This document shows, piece after piece, positions 1 to 7,275 of a stretch of 15,124 nt of DNA; the first letter of the stretch is position 1; the number at the start of each line of letters is the position of its first letter. A program made the position numbers and the translations under genes. The notes under the pieces were generated by a model. It had not been told where the DNA came from, ran no database searches, and was given only the letters and a program-made list of their open reading frames with translations. Source of the stretch: Planctomycetota bacterium (lineage in GTDB: Bacteria > Planctomycetota > Phycisphaerae > UBA1845); NCBI GenBank assembly GCA_024278775.1, contig JAJRSP010000067.1, forward strand, positions 1 through 15,124. Direction: 5' to 3'.

Positions 1-34
1 AGCCAATCTGAGCAACAGCCTGTCCAACCATTAA
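1..34 (+). CDS. Possible 3' end of an upstream gene (partial)
   Basis: Reading from base 2, ten codons translate as ANLSNSLSNH and end in TAA at 32-34. Eight of the ten codons end in G or C, which fits the codon use of the other genes here. A long hairpin begins at the last base of the stop codon, a normal place for a gene end. Ten codons are far too few to identify a product, and the frame could be chance. Confidence 0.3.
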   Translation, partial: ANLSNSLSNH

Positions 35-95
35 CGACCTCCTTGTCTTGGGATAAGTGTTTCAGCAACCGTAGTTTATCCCACAAGGAGGTCGT
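34..95. repeat. Long imperfect inverted repeat (hairpin) with a Shine-Dalgarno-like arm
   Basis: The left arm (34-56) and right arm (76-95) form 20 base pairs: 13 bp, then a three-base bulge (47-49), then 7 bp, around a 19-base loop. The right arm contains AAGGAGGT and the left arm its complement, ACCTCCTT. There is no T-run after the hairpin on either strand; on the plus strand it is followed by A6. It is therefore not a canonical intrinsic terminator. It could end the upstream transcript, protect an RNA 3' end, or be the remnant of a small mobile element. The pairing is seen directly; the role is unknown. Confidence 0.6.
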
Positions 96-110
96 AAAAA
101 AGGGGAAAGC

Positions 111-141
111 TTGAATAATCCGGGATAGCGGCGGATAGAAT
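111..141 (+). promoter_or_regulatory. Weak sigma70-like promoter candidate for the secreted protein gene
   Basis: TTGAAT at 111-116 and TAGAAT at 136-141 match the -35 and -10 consensus at four and five of six positions, but the 19-bp spacer is longer than the optimal 17. Transcription would start near 148 and give a leader of about 58 nt before the ATG at 207. Nothing stronger is visible between the upstream hairpin and the gene. Confidence 0.25.
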
Positions 142-206
142 GGTTGCTGTCGTGACGGCGATCCACCGTAACGTCGCCGCCGCGTGATTCTGGGAAGGAT
201 GAACCG

Positions 207-1688
207 ATGACACCGTTCCGCCAGGTTCGATCGGCGGGTTGGGTCCTGCTCGGCGTGGTTGCAGCCGGCACCGTCGCCGCGCCCGGTACGCACACCGCAG
301 CCGCACCGGGTGATGATCCCCTGCATTTGGCCCAATGTCTTCCGAGCGGCATCCTTGCAGCGTATGTGACGGTCGGTCCCGAGCGGCCGGGTTCCACCAC
401 GAATGCGCAGCAGGCCTCCGCGACCACACCTTCCGTATCGCCGCTTTCGCTACTCGAACAGGCCCAGGCGATGGGGCTCTTCGGCGTCGTGGATGTGTGT
501 ACGCGGGAGTGGTTGGATTCCATCACGGCCATCTCTTTGCTGTATCAGTACCCCCACGCCGTGGCGCTGTTTGATATTTCGGCAACTCCGCGTGACGACG
601 GCGGACACAAACTGGCCGGGCTCAGCGCCGCGATCGTCATAGAAACCGGTGGCGACACCAACGCGATAAACCGGCGCGTTCAGCACTTGCTGGACACCTA
701 CACAAATGCGGAACAATCCATCCTTACGAAGGAAAAACTCGGAGACCAGATCTGGATGACGTTGCGTGATCGACGACTACCGGAGTGGGTCGTGATCCGT
801 TGGACGATCATCGGCGATCGATACATCATCGCAATCGGATCGGACGCGCTCCATCGTGTGATCGCCACTCTTGATGGAGAAGCGTCAAGCCTGGCCACGG
901 ACGATTGGTTTCGCACAGCCGCTCAGACATTGGACGTCTCGTCGGCGTCGTTCTGGTTGTTCGTTCGACTGGATGAGCTTCGCCGGAGCGTAGACCGAAA
1001 GCTGGCTCGAAAGGTCGGCGATGTACTTTCCGCCGTACGTTTGGGCGACGTCTCTCGCGGGCTTTGGACCACACGGCGGAGCGGTCGGGCACTGGAGGTG
1101 GGAGCCTACATTCGCCGCGGGCTCACCGATGACCATGAGCGTATCGCGGACCGGCGATTCAAGAGCCGGCTGCGCGGCGCGGTCATACCCGACGAGGCCA
1201 CGCGCTACACGATTATTGATTGCCACCCCGTGCGCGTAGTGCGCGGTATCGCGAGGGCGTATCTGGCCTCGCGCAGCCCCACCGCGGCAGAGAAAAGCCG
1301 CGTGTATTGGCGGAATCTACAGGCGACCTCCGGTATCGATATCGAGCGGGATATTCTCAAACGGCTCGGGCACACCGTGGTCATTCATGATGACCCGCCG
1401 CATCCGCTGAATCTTCCCTTTGCCCGGACGATCTTGATCCGTGTGGATCGCGAGCCGGATGGGCTTCGTAAGAAGGTGGACGACCTGCTGACGTATGTGC
1501 GGGACGTGTTGATACCGCCGGGCTTGTTTCAGCTTCGCCATACGGATGACAACGTGTGGCATGTGATGTATGGGCTCAACGGTCCCGCCTTGACGGTGCT
1601 CGATCGCTGGGTGGTGATCGGCTTCACCCCGGCCGCCGTGCGTGAGGTGCGTAAACAGTTACAGCCCAAACAAACCGAACGTTTGTGA
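207..1688 (+). CDS. Secreted or periplasmic protein of unknown function
   Basis: Encodes 493 residues. The start is supported by GGAAGGA at 193-199, seven bases before ATG. Residues 1 to about 33 look like a signal peptide: a short basic stretch (FRQVRSAG), a hydrophobic core (WVLLGVVAAGTVAA), then a small-residue cleavage region. No other membrane segment is evident, so the mature protein should be exported. The body is mixed alpha/beta with no catalytic motif I recognise. The C-terminal phrase 'VLDRWVVIGFTPAAVREVRKQL', and a similar 'ISGDR-Y-IAIGSDALHRVI' style segment near residue 205, recall large planctomycete surface proteins of the DUF3352 type, but that is only a resemblance. The gene faces the efflux operon and ends 15 bp from the permease stop codon. 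No function can be assigned. Confidence 0.85.
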   Translation: MTPFRQVRSAGWVLLGVVAAGTVAAPGTHTAAAPGDDPLHLAQCLPSGILAAYVTVGPERPGSTTNAQQASATTPSVSPLSLLEQAQAMGLFGVVDVCTREWLDSITAISLLYQYPHAVALFDISATPRDDGGHKLAGLSAAIVIETGGDTNAINRRVQHLLDTYTNAEQSILTKEKLGDQIWMTLRDRRLPEWVVIRWTIIGDRYIIAIGSDALHRVIATLDGEASSLATDDWFRTAAQTLDVSSASFWLFVRLDELRRSVDRKLARKVGDVLSAVRLGDVSRGLWTTRRSGRALEVGAYIRRGLTDDHERIADRRFKSRLRGAVIPDEATRYTIIDCHPVRVVRGIARAYLASRSPTAAEKSRVYWRNLQATSGIDIERDILKRLGHTVVIHDDPPHPLNLPFARTILIRVDREPDGLRKKVDDLLTYVRDVLIPPGLFQLRHTDDNVWHVMYGLNGPALTVLDRWVVIGFTPAAVREVRKQLQPKQTERL

Positions 1689-1706
1689 TAGCCGGAACTC
1701 CGGCTA
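1689..1706. terminator. Shared hairpin between convergent genes
   Basis: TAGCCGG (1689-1695) pairs perfectly with CCGGCTA (1700-1706) around a four-base loop. It lies directly after the TGA of the plus-strand gene, and its right arm contains the TAG of the minus-strand permease gene (1704-1706). Such a palindrome can act in both directions. There is no T-run on either side, so it is not a strong intrinsic terminator by itself. Confidence 0.4.
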
Positions 1707-4700
1707 CGCCGACTGCGGCTCGTGGGTTGGGCTCGAAGTGACTGGGGTGGCTAGCGAAAGCAGGCCGCGTATGTCGCACACGATGAGATAGAGTGACGGT
1801 ATGGCCACCAGCGTGAGTACGGTAGCGAAGATGAGCCCGGCCGAGATGGAGACACCCATCGGAATGAGAAACTTCGCCTGGAAGCTCCGCTCGAGAAGCA
1901 GCGGAGCGATGCCGAGCACGGTGGTGATCGAGGTGAGGAGGATCGGGCGGAGTCGACCTTTGCCGCCTTCGATGACAGCCTCAAACACATCCTCGCCGGA
2001 CTCGACGCGACGGTTAATGAACGACACCAGGATCATCGAATCGTTTACGACAATACCGGTGAGCGCGACGAGCCCGATCGTCGAAAGAATCGTCAGCGGA
2101 TAGCCCATGAGGTAGTGCCCGACGACGGCCCCGATCAGTCCGAACGGGATGACGGACATGACGATCGCCGGCTCGATGTAGCTCTTGAACAACGCAGCCA
2201 GGATAGCGTAAATCAGTAACAGCGCCACAAGAAAACCGATCTTAAGCGAACTGAATGACTTCTTGGTTTCTAGCTTTTGCCCACCGAACTCCAGTTTCAT
2301 CCCCGGGTACTTGTCCATGTAGTCACGAAGCCGTGGGGTAAGGGAGGCGATCACCTGCTCCGTGTTCGTAATGTTTTCGTTGACGTCGGCATTAACCGTT
2401 ACGGTACGCCGTTGGTTTTTACGTTTGATCGAGGCAAAGCCGGAACCCTCCGTGAGTCGGGCAACCTCCGTGAGCGGCACGAGCGCACCTGAGGGCGTGG
2501 CAATACGCATGTTTTCTATGTCATAGATACGCTGCCGGTACTCGGGCGGATACCGTACCATGATCTTAACGTCTTCGCGTTGGCGTTGAATCTTGCGGGC
2601 CTCATACCCGTAAAACGCGGCACGCACCTGGGTAGCCAACGATTCCGTTGTCAGCCCGAGCGCTCTTGCTGATTCGAACAGCTCGATCTGCATCTCTCGG
2701 CGTCCGGCGTCAAAGTCATCAACGATGTCGGACACTCCCTCGTAGGTGGCCAGTTTCCGCTCGACATCTTCGGCTACCGTCACGAGTTCATCCACGTTGT
2801 GACCGCTGATTTCGAGATGGATGGGGGCACCGGAGGGGCCACCCTGAATACTCGAATACTTCAGCTTACGCACTCCGGTGATGTCCTGGGACTGGTCTCG
2901 CATGGCTTGGACGATTTCGTCACTGGTGCGAGTCCGCGAGTCTGCGTCTACAATTTCAAGAAAGATCTGACCGAGATGCGCCTGGGGGGGCGTGACGGTG
3001 CCGTCATCGCTGGCGTGGACGCCGAGCAGCGTGTAGATGGTCTTGATTTCAGGCTGCTCCAAGGCAATCTTTTCGATGACACGTGTGGCTCTCGCCGTTT
3101 CGCTCATCGGCGCACCCACCTCCATGGTGACATTAACAACGATGGTTTCCGAATCCATGTGTTGCAGAAACACAAAGGGCACGTGCCCGCCGAGCACCGC
3201 CCCGATGACGGCAATCAGCACGGCCAGCAGCGCCGCCATGGTGACATACCGTTGGCGCACGGCGCGTCTGAGGAGTCGTTCGTACCAGGTGATGAGTCGT
3301 CCATGGATGATTTGACTCTGCATGCGGTGTACCACCGAACCGAGGCGAGACAGAGACAACCGCGAGTGGTGCGCCACACCGCGTTCGGGAACGGGGGCTC
3401 CGCTCGAGCGCAAGCCGTGAGCGAGATGAGAGGGGAGAATGGTCAGCGCTTCAAACAGCGATACGATCAATGCGACACAAACCACCACCGGGAGTACCCC
3501 CATCCAATCCCCGATCTGACCTTCGATGAACATCAGTGGGATGAAGGCCACGATCGTAGTGGTGATCGCGGAAACGACAGGCCACGCCACCTCTTCGGCA
3601 CCTGTAATCGCGGCCAGCTTAGGTGCGATCCCGCTTTCGAGTTTGGTATAGACATGCTCTGCGACGATGATGGCATCATCCACGAGCAAGCCGAGGACCA
3701 CAATCAACCCGAACATCGTCATCAGGTTGAGTGTCTGACCGAGCCACTTCATGGCAAGCAAAGACCCGGTGATAGCCAGCACCAACCCCATCAACACCCA
3801 CAACGCGATGCGCCAATGAAGGAACATCAGCAGAGACAACGCAACCAGTAGGAACCCCCACAGTCCGTTACGCTTGAGCAGAGCGAGTCGTCCGGAAACG
3901 AACAGGGATAGGTCCGTGTGAACCTCCAGAGACACGTTGGCGGGGAACGGGTTGCGCCGGGCCTGTTCGTAGATGTCGCCGGCTCGATCGACTCCGGCGA
4001 TCAGTGTGTCCAATCGCTGCTGGAATCCGCGTGCCAACGGCTGGCCCATTTTCCCGGCGACGAGCGCACGGACATACGACGCGATGGTGAGGGTGTCCTG
4101 ATTTCCCGTGCGATACACGACCGCGTTGACAGCGGGCTTGCCGCCGAATCTACCAGCCACATCCACGTCCTCAAACCCGTCGATGATTCGTGCCACGTCG
4201 CCCACGCGGATCATGCGTCCGGAGGCATCAGCGCGCACGACAATATCCAGCATATCTTCCGGGTTGTCGCGTTCGCCGAGGGTGCGCACCGCGATCGTGG
4301 AACCCTTCGTGCGAACCTGTCCGCCGGGCAAGTCCAAATTGCTCTCGCGGATGGCGTAAGCAACATCGAGAAACGAAAGCCCATACTCGACCAGTTTGTC
4401 GGGAGCGACTTCAACACTGATTTCATCGAGACGGAGGCCGGTGACCGACACGTCGGTCACGTTGGGCAAGGCGAGTATCTCGTCTTTCAATTCCTCCCCC
4501 ATCTTCTTGAGCTCACGATCCGACAGGTCGCCGTAGACCGCCACGCTAATCACCGGAAAACGCGGATCGAACTTGCTCACGCGGGTTTCGAGAGCTTCTT
4601 CCGGAAAGTCTTCCGTGGGGATGGTGTCGATAGCCGCCTTGATATCATTCACGGCCTGATCGATCGCCGCGAATCCGCTCTCCAACTTGACGAGTATTCT

Positions 4701-4970
4701 GCTGCTGCCTTCGGTGATGGTGGATAGGATATCCTCGACACCATCAACATCCTTGATCTTTTCCTCAATCTTAAGCGTGATGCCTTTTTCCACTTCCGCG
4801 GGCGTCGCACCGGGGTAAGCGGTGGTGATCATCACACGGTTCGGCTCGGAATCCGGAAACATCTTCCTGACGAGTGTCAGCCCGGAATACGAGCCCCCGA
4901 CAAGTATCACCATCATGAGCAGGTTAATCAGAACCGGGTTGTTGACGCTGAAGCGCGGTAATGACGTCAT
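1704..4970 (-). CDS. RND-family efflux pump inner-membrane permease (AcrB/MexF-like)
   Basis: At 1088 residues this is the usual RND permease size, with the duplicated 6+6 transmembrane layout and two large periplasmic loops. Visible family features are the start 'FSVNNPVLINLLMM' (TM1), 'YPGATPAEVEKGITLKIEE' in the porter domain, and the TM4 proton-relay pair Asp431-Asp432 in 'GLLVDDAIIVAEHV'. The second-repeat TM10 reads 'GIVVNDSMILVSF' from about residue 972. Asn976 lies in the region where AcrB has its relay lysine, as in many RND subfamilies with a VVNxS motif. An extra stretch around residues 310-345 lengthens the loop before TM2. The protein should use proton entry to export drugs, lipids or other hydrophobic compounds; the substrate cannot be told. 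Translation is probably coupled to the adaptor gene upstream (ATGA overlap, no Shine-Dalgarno of its own). No TolC-type channel gene is adjacent. Confidence 0.95.
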   Translation of the reverse strand: MTSLPRFSVNNPVLINLLMMVILVGGSYSGLTLVRKMFPDSEPNRVMITTAYPGATPAEVEKGITLKIEEKIKDVDGVEDILSTITEGSSRILVKLESGFAAIDQAVNDIKAAIDTIPTEDFPEEALETRVSKFDPRFPVISVAVYGDLSDRELKKMGEELKDEILALPNVTDVSVTGLRLDEISVEVAPDKLVEYGLSFLDVAYAIRESNLDLPGGQVRTKGSTIAVRTLGERDNPEDMLDIVVRADASGRMIRVGDVARIIDGFEDVDVAGRFGGKPAVNAVVYRTGNQDTLTIASYVRALVAGKMGQPLARGFQQRLDTLIAGVDRAGDIYEQARRNPFPANVSLEVHTDLSLFVSGRLALLKRNGLWGFLLVALSLLMFLHWRIALWVLMGLVLAITGSLLAMKWLGQTLNLMTMFGLIVVLGLLVDDAIIVAEHVYTKLESGIAPKLAAITGAEEVAWPVVSAITTTIVAFIPLMFIEGQIGDWMGVLPVVVCVALIVSLFEALTILPSHLAHGLRSSGAPVPERGVAHHSRLSLSRLGSVVHRMQSQIIHGRLITWYERLLRRAVRQRYVTMAALLAVLIAVIGAVLGGHVPFVFLQHMDSETIVVNVTMEVGAPMSETARATRVIEKIALEQPEIKTIYTLLGVHASDDGTVTPPQAHLGQIFLEIVDADSRTRTSDEIVQAMRDQSQDITGVRKLKYSSIQGGPSGAPIHLEISGHNVDELVTVAEDVERKLATYEGVSDIVDDFDAGRREMQIELFESARALGLTTESLATQVRAAFYGYEARKIQRQREDVKIMVRYPPEYRQRIYDIENMRIATPSGALVPLTEVARLTEGSGFASIKRKNQRRTVTVNADVNENITNTEQVIASLTPRLRDYMDKYPGMKLEFGGQKLETKKSFSSLKIGFLVALLLIYAILAALFKSYIEPAIVMSVIPFGLIGAVVGHYLMGYPLTILSTIGLVALTGIVVNDSMILVSFINRRVESGEDVFEAVIEGGKGRLRPILLTSITTVLGIAPLLLERSFQAKFLIPMGVSISAGLIFATVLTLVAIPSLYLIVCDIRGLLSLATPVTSSPTHEPQSA

Positions 4971-6292
4971 GGTGTGGAAAGGCTTGGCGTGGGGATGGTG
5001 GGATGGGAACTCACTACCTCAGACGCGACGGGCGCGTGGCTACGCACACTCAAGCCATCGATCATCACGTCCAAATGTGAGAGAATAACACGATCGCCGG
5101 CCCGTAGCGCCCCGGTGACGACGGCTCGATCGGCGATCGTGCGCTCCGTATCGACGAGCCGAATCGCGGCGTGACCATCACGCAGCACGAACACACGCCC
5201 GTTGCGAATGGCACTACGAGGGACGAGCAAGCGGGCGCGCAACGTGGCCCCCTCGACGACAGCCGTCACGAAAGTCCCCGGCACGAGCGGTTGGGGTTGC
5301 GTGCGGTTGTTCACTACCACGTAAGCGGCGAACGTACGTGTTCGCGCGTCGATGACCGGCGCGACTCTTGCGATCGTCCCGTGCCACGACGTTCGAGAAA
5401 GGCTTTCCGAGGAGAGCTCGCACGGTGATCCCACATGGATGTCGGCGTAGCTGGCGGACGGTAGTTGAAGCGGAATTTCGATGTGGTCCGTATCGACGAG
5501 GCTGACCACCACGGTGCCCGGGCTGACGCGATCTCCGGCATCGACGAGAACGGATTCGATCGTTCCGGCGAACGGGGCTTTGATCGTACAACGATCCACA
5601 TTGAGCTTCGCGATGGCGGCCGAGGCCTGATAGCTCTCGATGGATGCCGTCGCCCGGGCGCGACGCGGTTCGAGCTTCGCCAATTCACGCTGGTATCCAA
5701 GCAAGGTTCGCCGCGTAGTCTGGTAAGCCAGATAGGCGAAATCGTACTCTTTCTTTGCCGCCTGATTCTGCTCGAACAGTCGGGTTAAGCGGTTGCGTTC
5801 AGCCTCCGTCACACGCAACTCCGCCTCGGAAGATTTGATGAGTTGGCTCAGCTTGTTGTATTCGATACCGATCTCATCCAAAGAAGCCTCTTCGGCCGTG
5901 GCGAGTGCTGCGGCCCGCTGGTGAGCCAGGCGGTACTCACGATCGTCTAGTTGGATGAGCGGCTGGCCCGCCGCCACCACAGAACCCGCACGGATATCGC
6001 CAACCCGCTCCACGACTGTCGCCGCGAGTTCAGACGCGAGCTTGGCACTGCGCTCCGCGTTGGCCGTGGCGTATCCGACAAAACGCTCCGTGACATCTTC
6101 GGGCTGAACGATGATCGACTCGACCAGCGGCGGTAGCTCCCCCACCTCTTTACGTGGCGGCTTCACGCGCAACGCATAGAAAACCGCCGCCACCGACACA
6201 CCCACCCCGAGAACGACAATCATCGCAAAGATCGCGCGAATCGCCCGGCGTTTCGTCGAGGTAAGGGGAGGCGTGTTGATATCCGTAGGCAT
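4967..6292 (-). CDS. RND efflux periplasmic adaptor (membrane-fusion protein, HlyD/AcrA-like)
   Basis: Encodes 441 residues. One transmembrane anchor lies at about 17-41 (AIRAIFAMIVVLGVGVSVAAV), without a lipobox cysteine, so it is a membrane-anchored rather than lipidated adaptor. After it come the first half of a lipoyl domain (about 85-125, 'VGDIRAGSVVAAGQPLIQLDD'), a long alpha-helical hairpin (about 125-225), and the second lipoyl half ('IKAPFAGTIESVLVDAGDRV', about 237-256). Beta-barrel and membrane-proximal domains complete it. It would bridge the permease to an outer-membrane channel encoded elsewhere. GGAAAG lies seven bases before the ATG. It is the first gene of the pump operon; its TGA overlaps the permease ATG by four bases. 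The upstream 400 bp contains no regulator gene. Confidence 0.93.
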   Translation of the reverse strand: MPTDINTPPLTSTKRRAIRAIFAMIVVLGVGVSVAAVFYALRVKPPRKEVGELPPLVESIIVQPEDVTERFVGYATANAERSAKLASELAATVVERVGDIRAGSVVAAGQPLIQLDDREYRLAHQRAAALATAEEASLDEIGIEYNKLSQLIKSSEAELRVTEAERNRLTRLFEQNQAAKKEYDFAYLAYQTTRRTLLGYQRELAKLEPRRARATASIESYQASAAIAKLNVDRCTIKAPFAGTIESVLVDAGDRVSPGTVVVSLVDTDHIEIPLQLPSASYADIHVGSPCELSSESLSRTSWHGTIARVAPVIDARTRTFAAYVVVNNRTQPQPLVPGTFVTAVVEGATLRARLLVPRSAIRNGRVFVLRDGHAAIRLVDTERTIADRAVVTGALRAGDRVILSHLDVMIDGLSVRSHAPVASEVVSSHPTIPTPSLSTP

Positions 6293-6704
6293 ACCCTATC
6301 TTTCCAGACGTTCAAACGATGCCAGACGCCAGACCATCTCCACTCGGCACCATGTACTCCGCCGATCCGACATCAACCGACCGAATACAACGCACGCCGT
6401 ACGGCCTGCCAATGGTCGGAAAACCACAATACCCCCGATGGACGCTCGGGTTCGCTAGCCCCCTATTGTAGTAGGCACGGCCCACGCGTGCAGTGGCACA
6501 GATTCACAGAGTGAAGTTTTTTGATAAGACCATTGACGCGCGAATCGAACGGTAGCGGCGAATGTGACCGAAGGGAGTCACGTCAAAACTCGTCCGCTCC
6601 GCTGAAGCGTTCGGTGCGTAGCCGATGCCGAACCGCTTGTCTTACACGGGCTGGCCGAAAGTATCGCTGCCGAAAGTATCACTGTTGCCCCCCGTATGAG
6701 GGAT
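6293..6704. other. Gene-free region upstream of the efflux operon
   Basis: No convincing reading frame is present on either strand; the two short plus-strand frames here lack ribosome-binding sites and recognisable products. The stretch next to the adaptor gene has CCAGACG at 6304-6310 and 6322-6328, directly followed by CCAGAC (6329-6334), and a perfect 10-bp palindrome at 6396-6405 (GCCGTACGGC). Either could be a regulator site for the pump, but nothing in the sequence proves it. On the minus strand TACAAT (6470-6465) resembles a -10 box but has no good -35 partner. A 15-bp tandem repeat sits at the right end. Confidence 0.5.
6654..6683. repeat. Two tandem copies of a 15-bp unit
   Basis: GCCGAAAGTATCGCT (6654-6668) is followed directly by GCCGAAAGTATCACT (6669-6683), a 14 of 15 match. 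It lies just beyond the minus-strand terminator. Two copies may be simple slippage; no function is evident. Confidence 0.6.
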
Positions 6705-6735
6705 AAAAAAACGGCCCGGCGGGGTGGACCGGGCC
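6705..6735 (-). terminator. Intrinsic terminator, minus strand
   Basis: Read on the minus strand, GGCCCGG (6735-6729) and CCGGGCC (6719-6713) form a perfect 7-bp all-GC stem with a nine-base loop. One base later comes T7 (6711-6705). This is the clearest intrinsic terminator in the window. It closes a minus-strand transcript coming from about 7100 and insulates the efflux operon that lies beyond it on the same strand. Confidence 0.8.
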
Positions 6736-6742
6736 TTAGGGA

Positions 6743-6767
6743 GCCGTCCAATGGGGGATTGGACGGC
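6743..6767 (-). repeat. Strong hairpin between the interrupted small gene and its terminator
   Basis: GCCGTCCAAT (6743-6752) pairs perfectly over 10 bp with ATTGGACGGC (6758-6767) around a five-base G-rich loop (C-rich on the minus strand). It starts three bases past the last TGA of the small minus-strand gene and is followed by the terminator. On the plus strand a T7 run (6778-6784) lies ten bases after it, so it might also stop plus-strand transcription. It could protect the mRNA 3' end or be part of a structured RNA. Confidence 0.65.
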
Positions 6768-6770
6768 GAG

Positions 6771-7085
6771 TCAAACCTTTTTTTGAGGCGTCGTCAAAAG
6801 CCCGAAGAGGACCCCATCCGAAACCGCCTCGACAGCCCATGGTAACAAGTTAGCTATTTCTAATAAACCCCCCGGAATCATTTTTTTTGCATTTTGAGAT
6901 GATGTGTATGCCCAGAAGGTCCACATTTCACACAACGCTAACAATAACGAAAGCCCCTGAAACTTTATAAAAATGCCCAAGAGTTTATTTCATGGTCGCT
7001 GACCGGGCGCACGGCCAGTCGAACGGGTGGGCGTATCGGTCATAGCAAGCTGCGAACCCACCATACGCCCGGATGGGCGATTCAT
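6771..7085 (-). pseudogene. Small membrane-protein gene interrupted by an in-frame TGA
   Basis: From the ATG at 7085-7083, 31 codons (MNRPSGRMVGSQ...RAPGQRP) run to a TGA at 6992-6990. In the same frame 72 more codons follow (NKLLGIFIKFQGLSLLLALC...) to a TGA at 6773-6771. Read through, the product would be 104 residues: a basic N-terminus and two hydrophobic segments ('GIFIKFQGLSLLLAL' and 'GLLEIANLLPWAVEAV'). The start is supported by GAGAAGGTG at 7101-7093, seven bases upstream, and the end by an intrinsic terminator. The simplest reading is a Trp (TGG) codon mutated to TGA. Recoding or a sequencing error are alternatives. I see no selenocysteine-insertion hairpin just after the TGA. Translation restarting at TTG (6980) would give 69 residues but has no ribosome site. 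The second part is AT-rich, with about half of its codons ending in G or C. Confidence 0.5.
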
Positions 7086-7092
7086 AACAGAA

Positions 7093-7101
7093 CACCTTCT
7101 C
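7093..7101 (-). promoter_or_regulatory. Ribosome-binding site deciding the start of the interrupted gene
   Basis: GAGAAGGTG on the minus strand lies seven bases before the ATG at 7085. It is one of the best Shine-Dalgarno matches in the window, where many genes have weak ones. It is the main reason to read the downstream frame as a former or recoded gene. About 20 bases further upstream TATGAT (7127-7122) could be a -10 box, without a recognisable -35 box. Confidence 0.5.
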
Positions 7102-7275
7102 ACTGCAGCCACCTCACTGATATCATACACTCAGGTGAGCCGTACCCCATAGTTTGTGACGCAGAGGTCCTCTGTCTCAGACGGCTCCGCGTCCGATATC
7201 GGCATCGCATGCTTCCCCGCTCGTGAGATGGCGGAAGCAAGCCGATACACTGGCAAACGGTTATGAGAGATACCC

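Noticed and set aside
2799..3851. A 350-codon open frame on the plus strand
   Set aside because: It is entirely antisense to the RND permease, is rich in His, Arg, Gln and Asp, and has no ribosome site or family resemblance; a typical shadow of a GC-rich gene.
6530..6560. tRNA T-loop-like GTTCGATTC on the minus strand
   Set aside because: The flanking five-base arms do not pair and no acceptor or anticodon arm is found.
6990..6992. Selenocysteine reading of the in-frame TGA
   Set aside because: No stable hairpin with a SECIS-like loop is visible just after it, and there is no selenoprotein family match; a lost Trp codon is simpler.
7010..7035. Another T-loop-like GTTCGACT on the minus strand
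   Set aside because: The flanks do not form a stem; it lies within the reading frame of the interrupted small gene.
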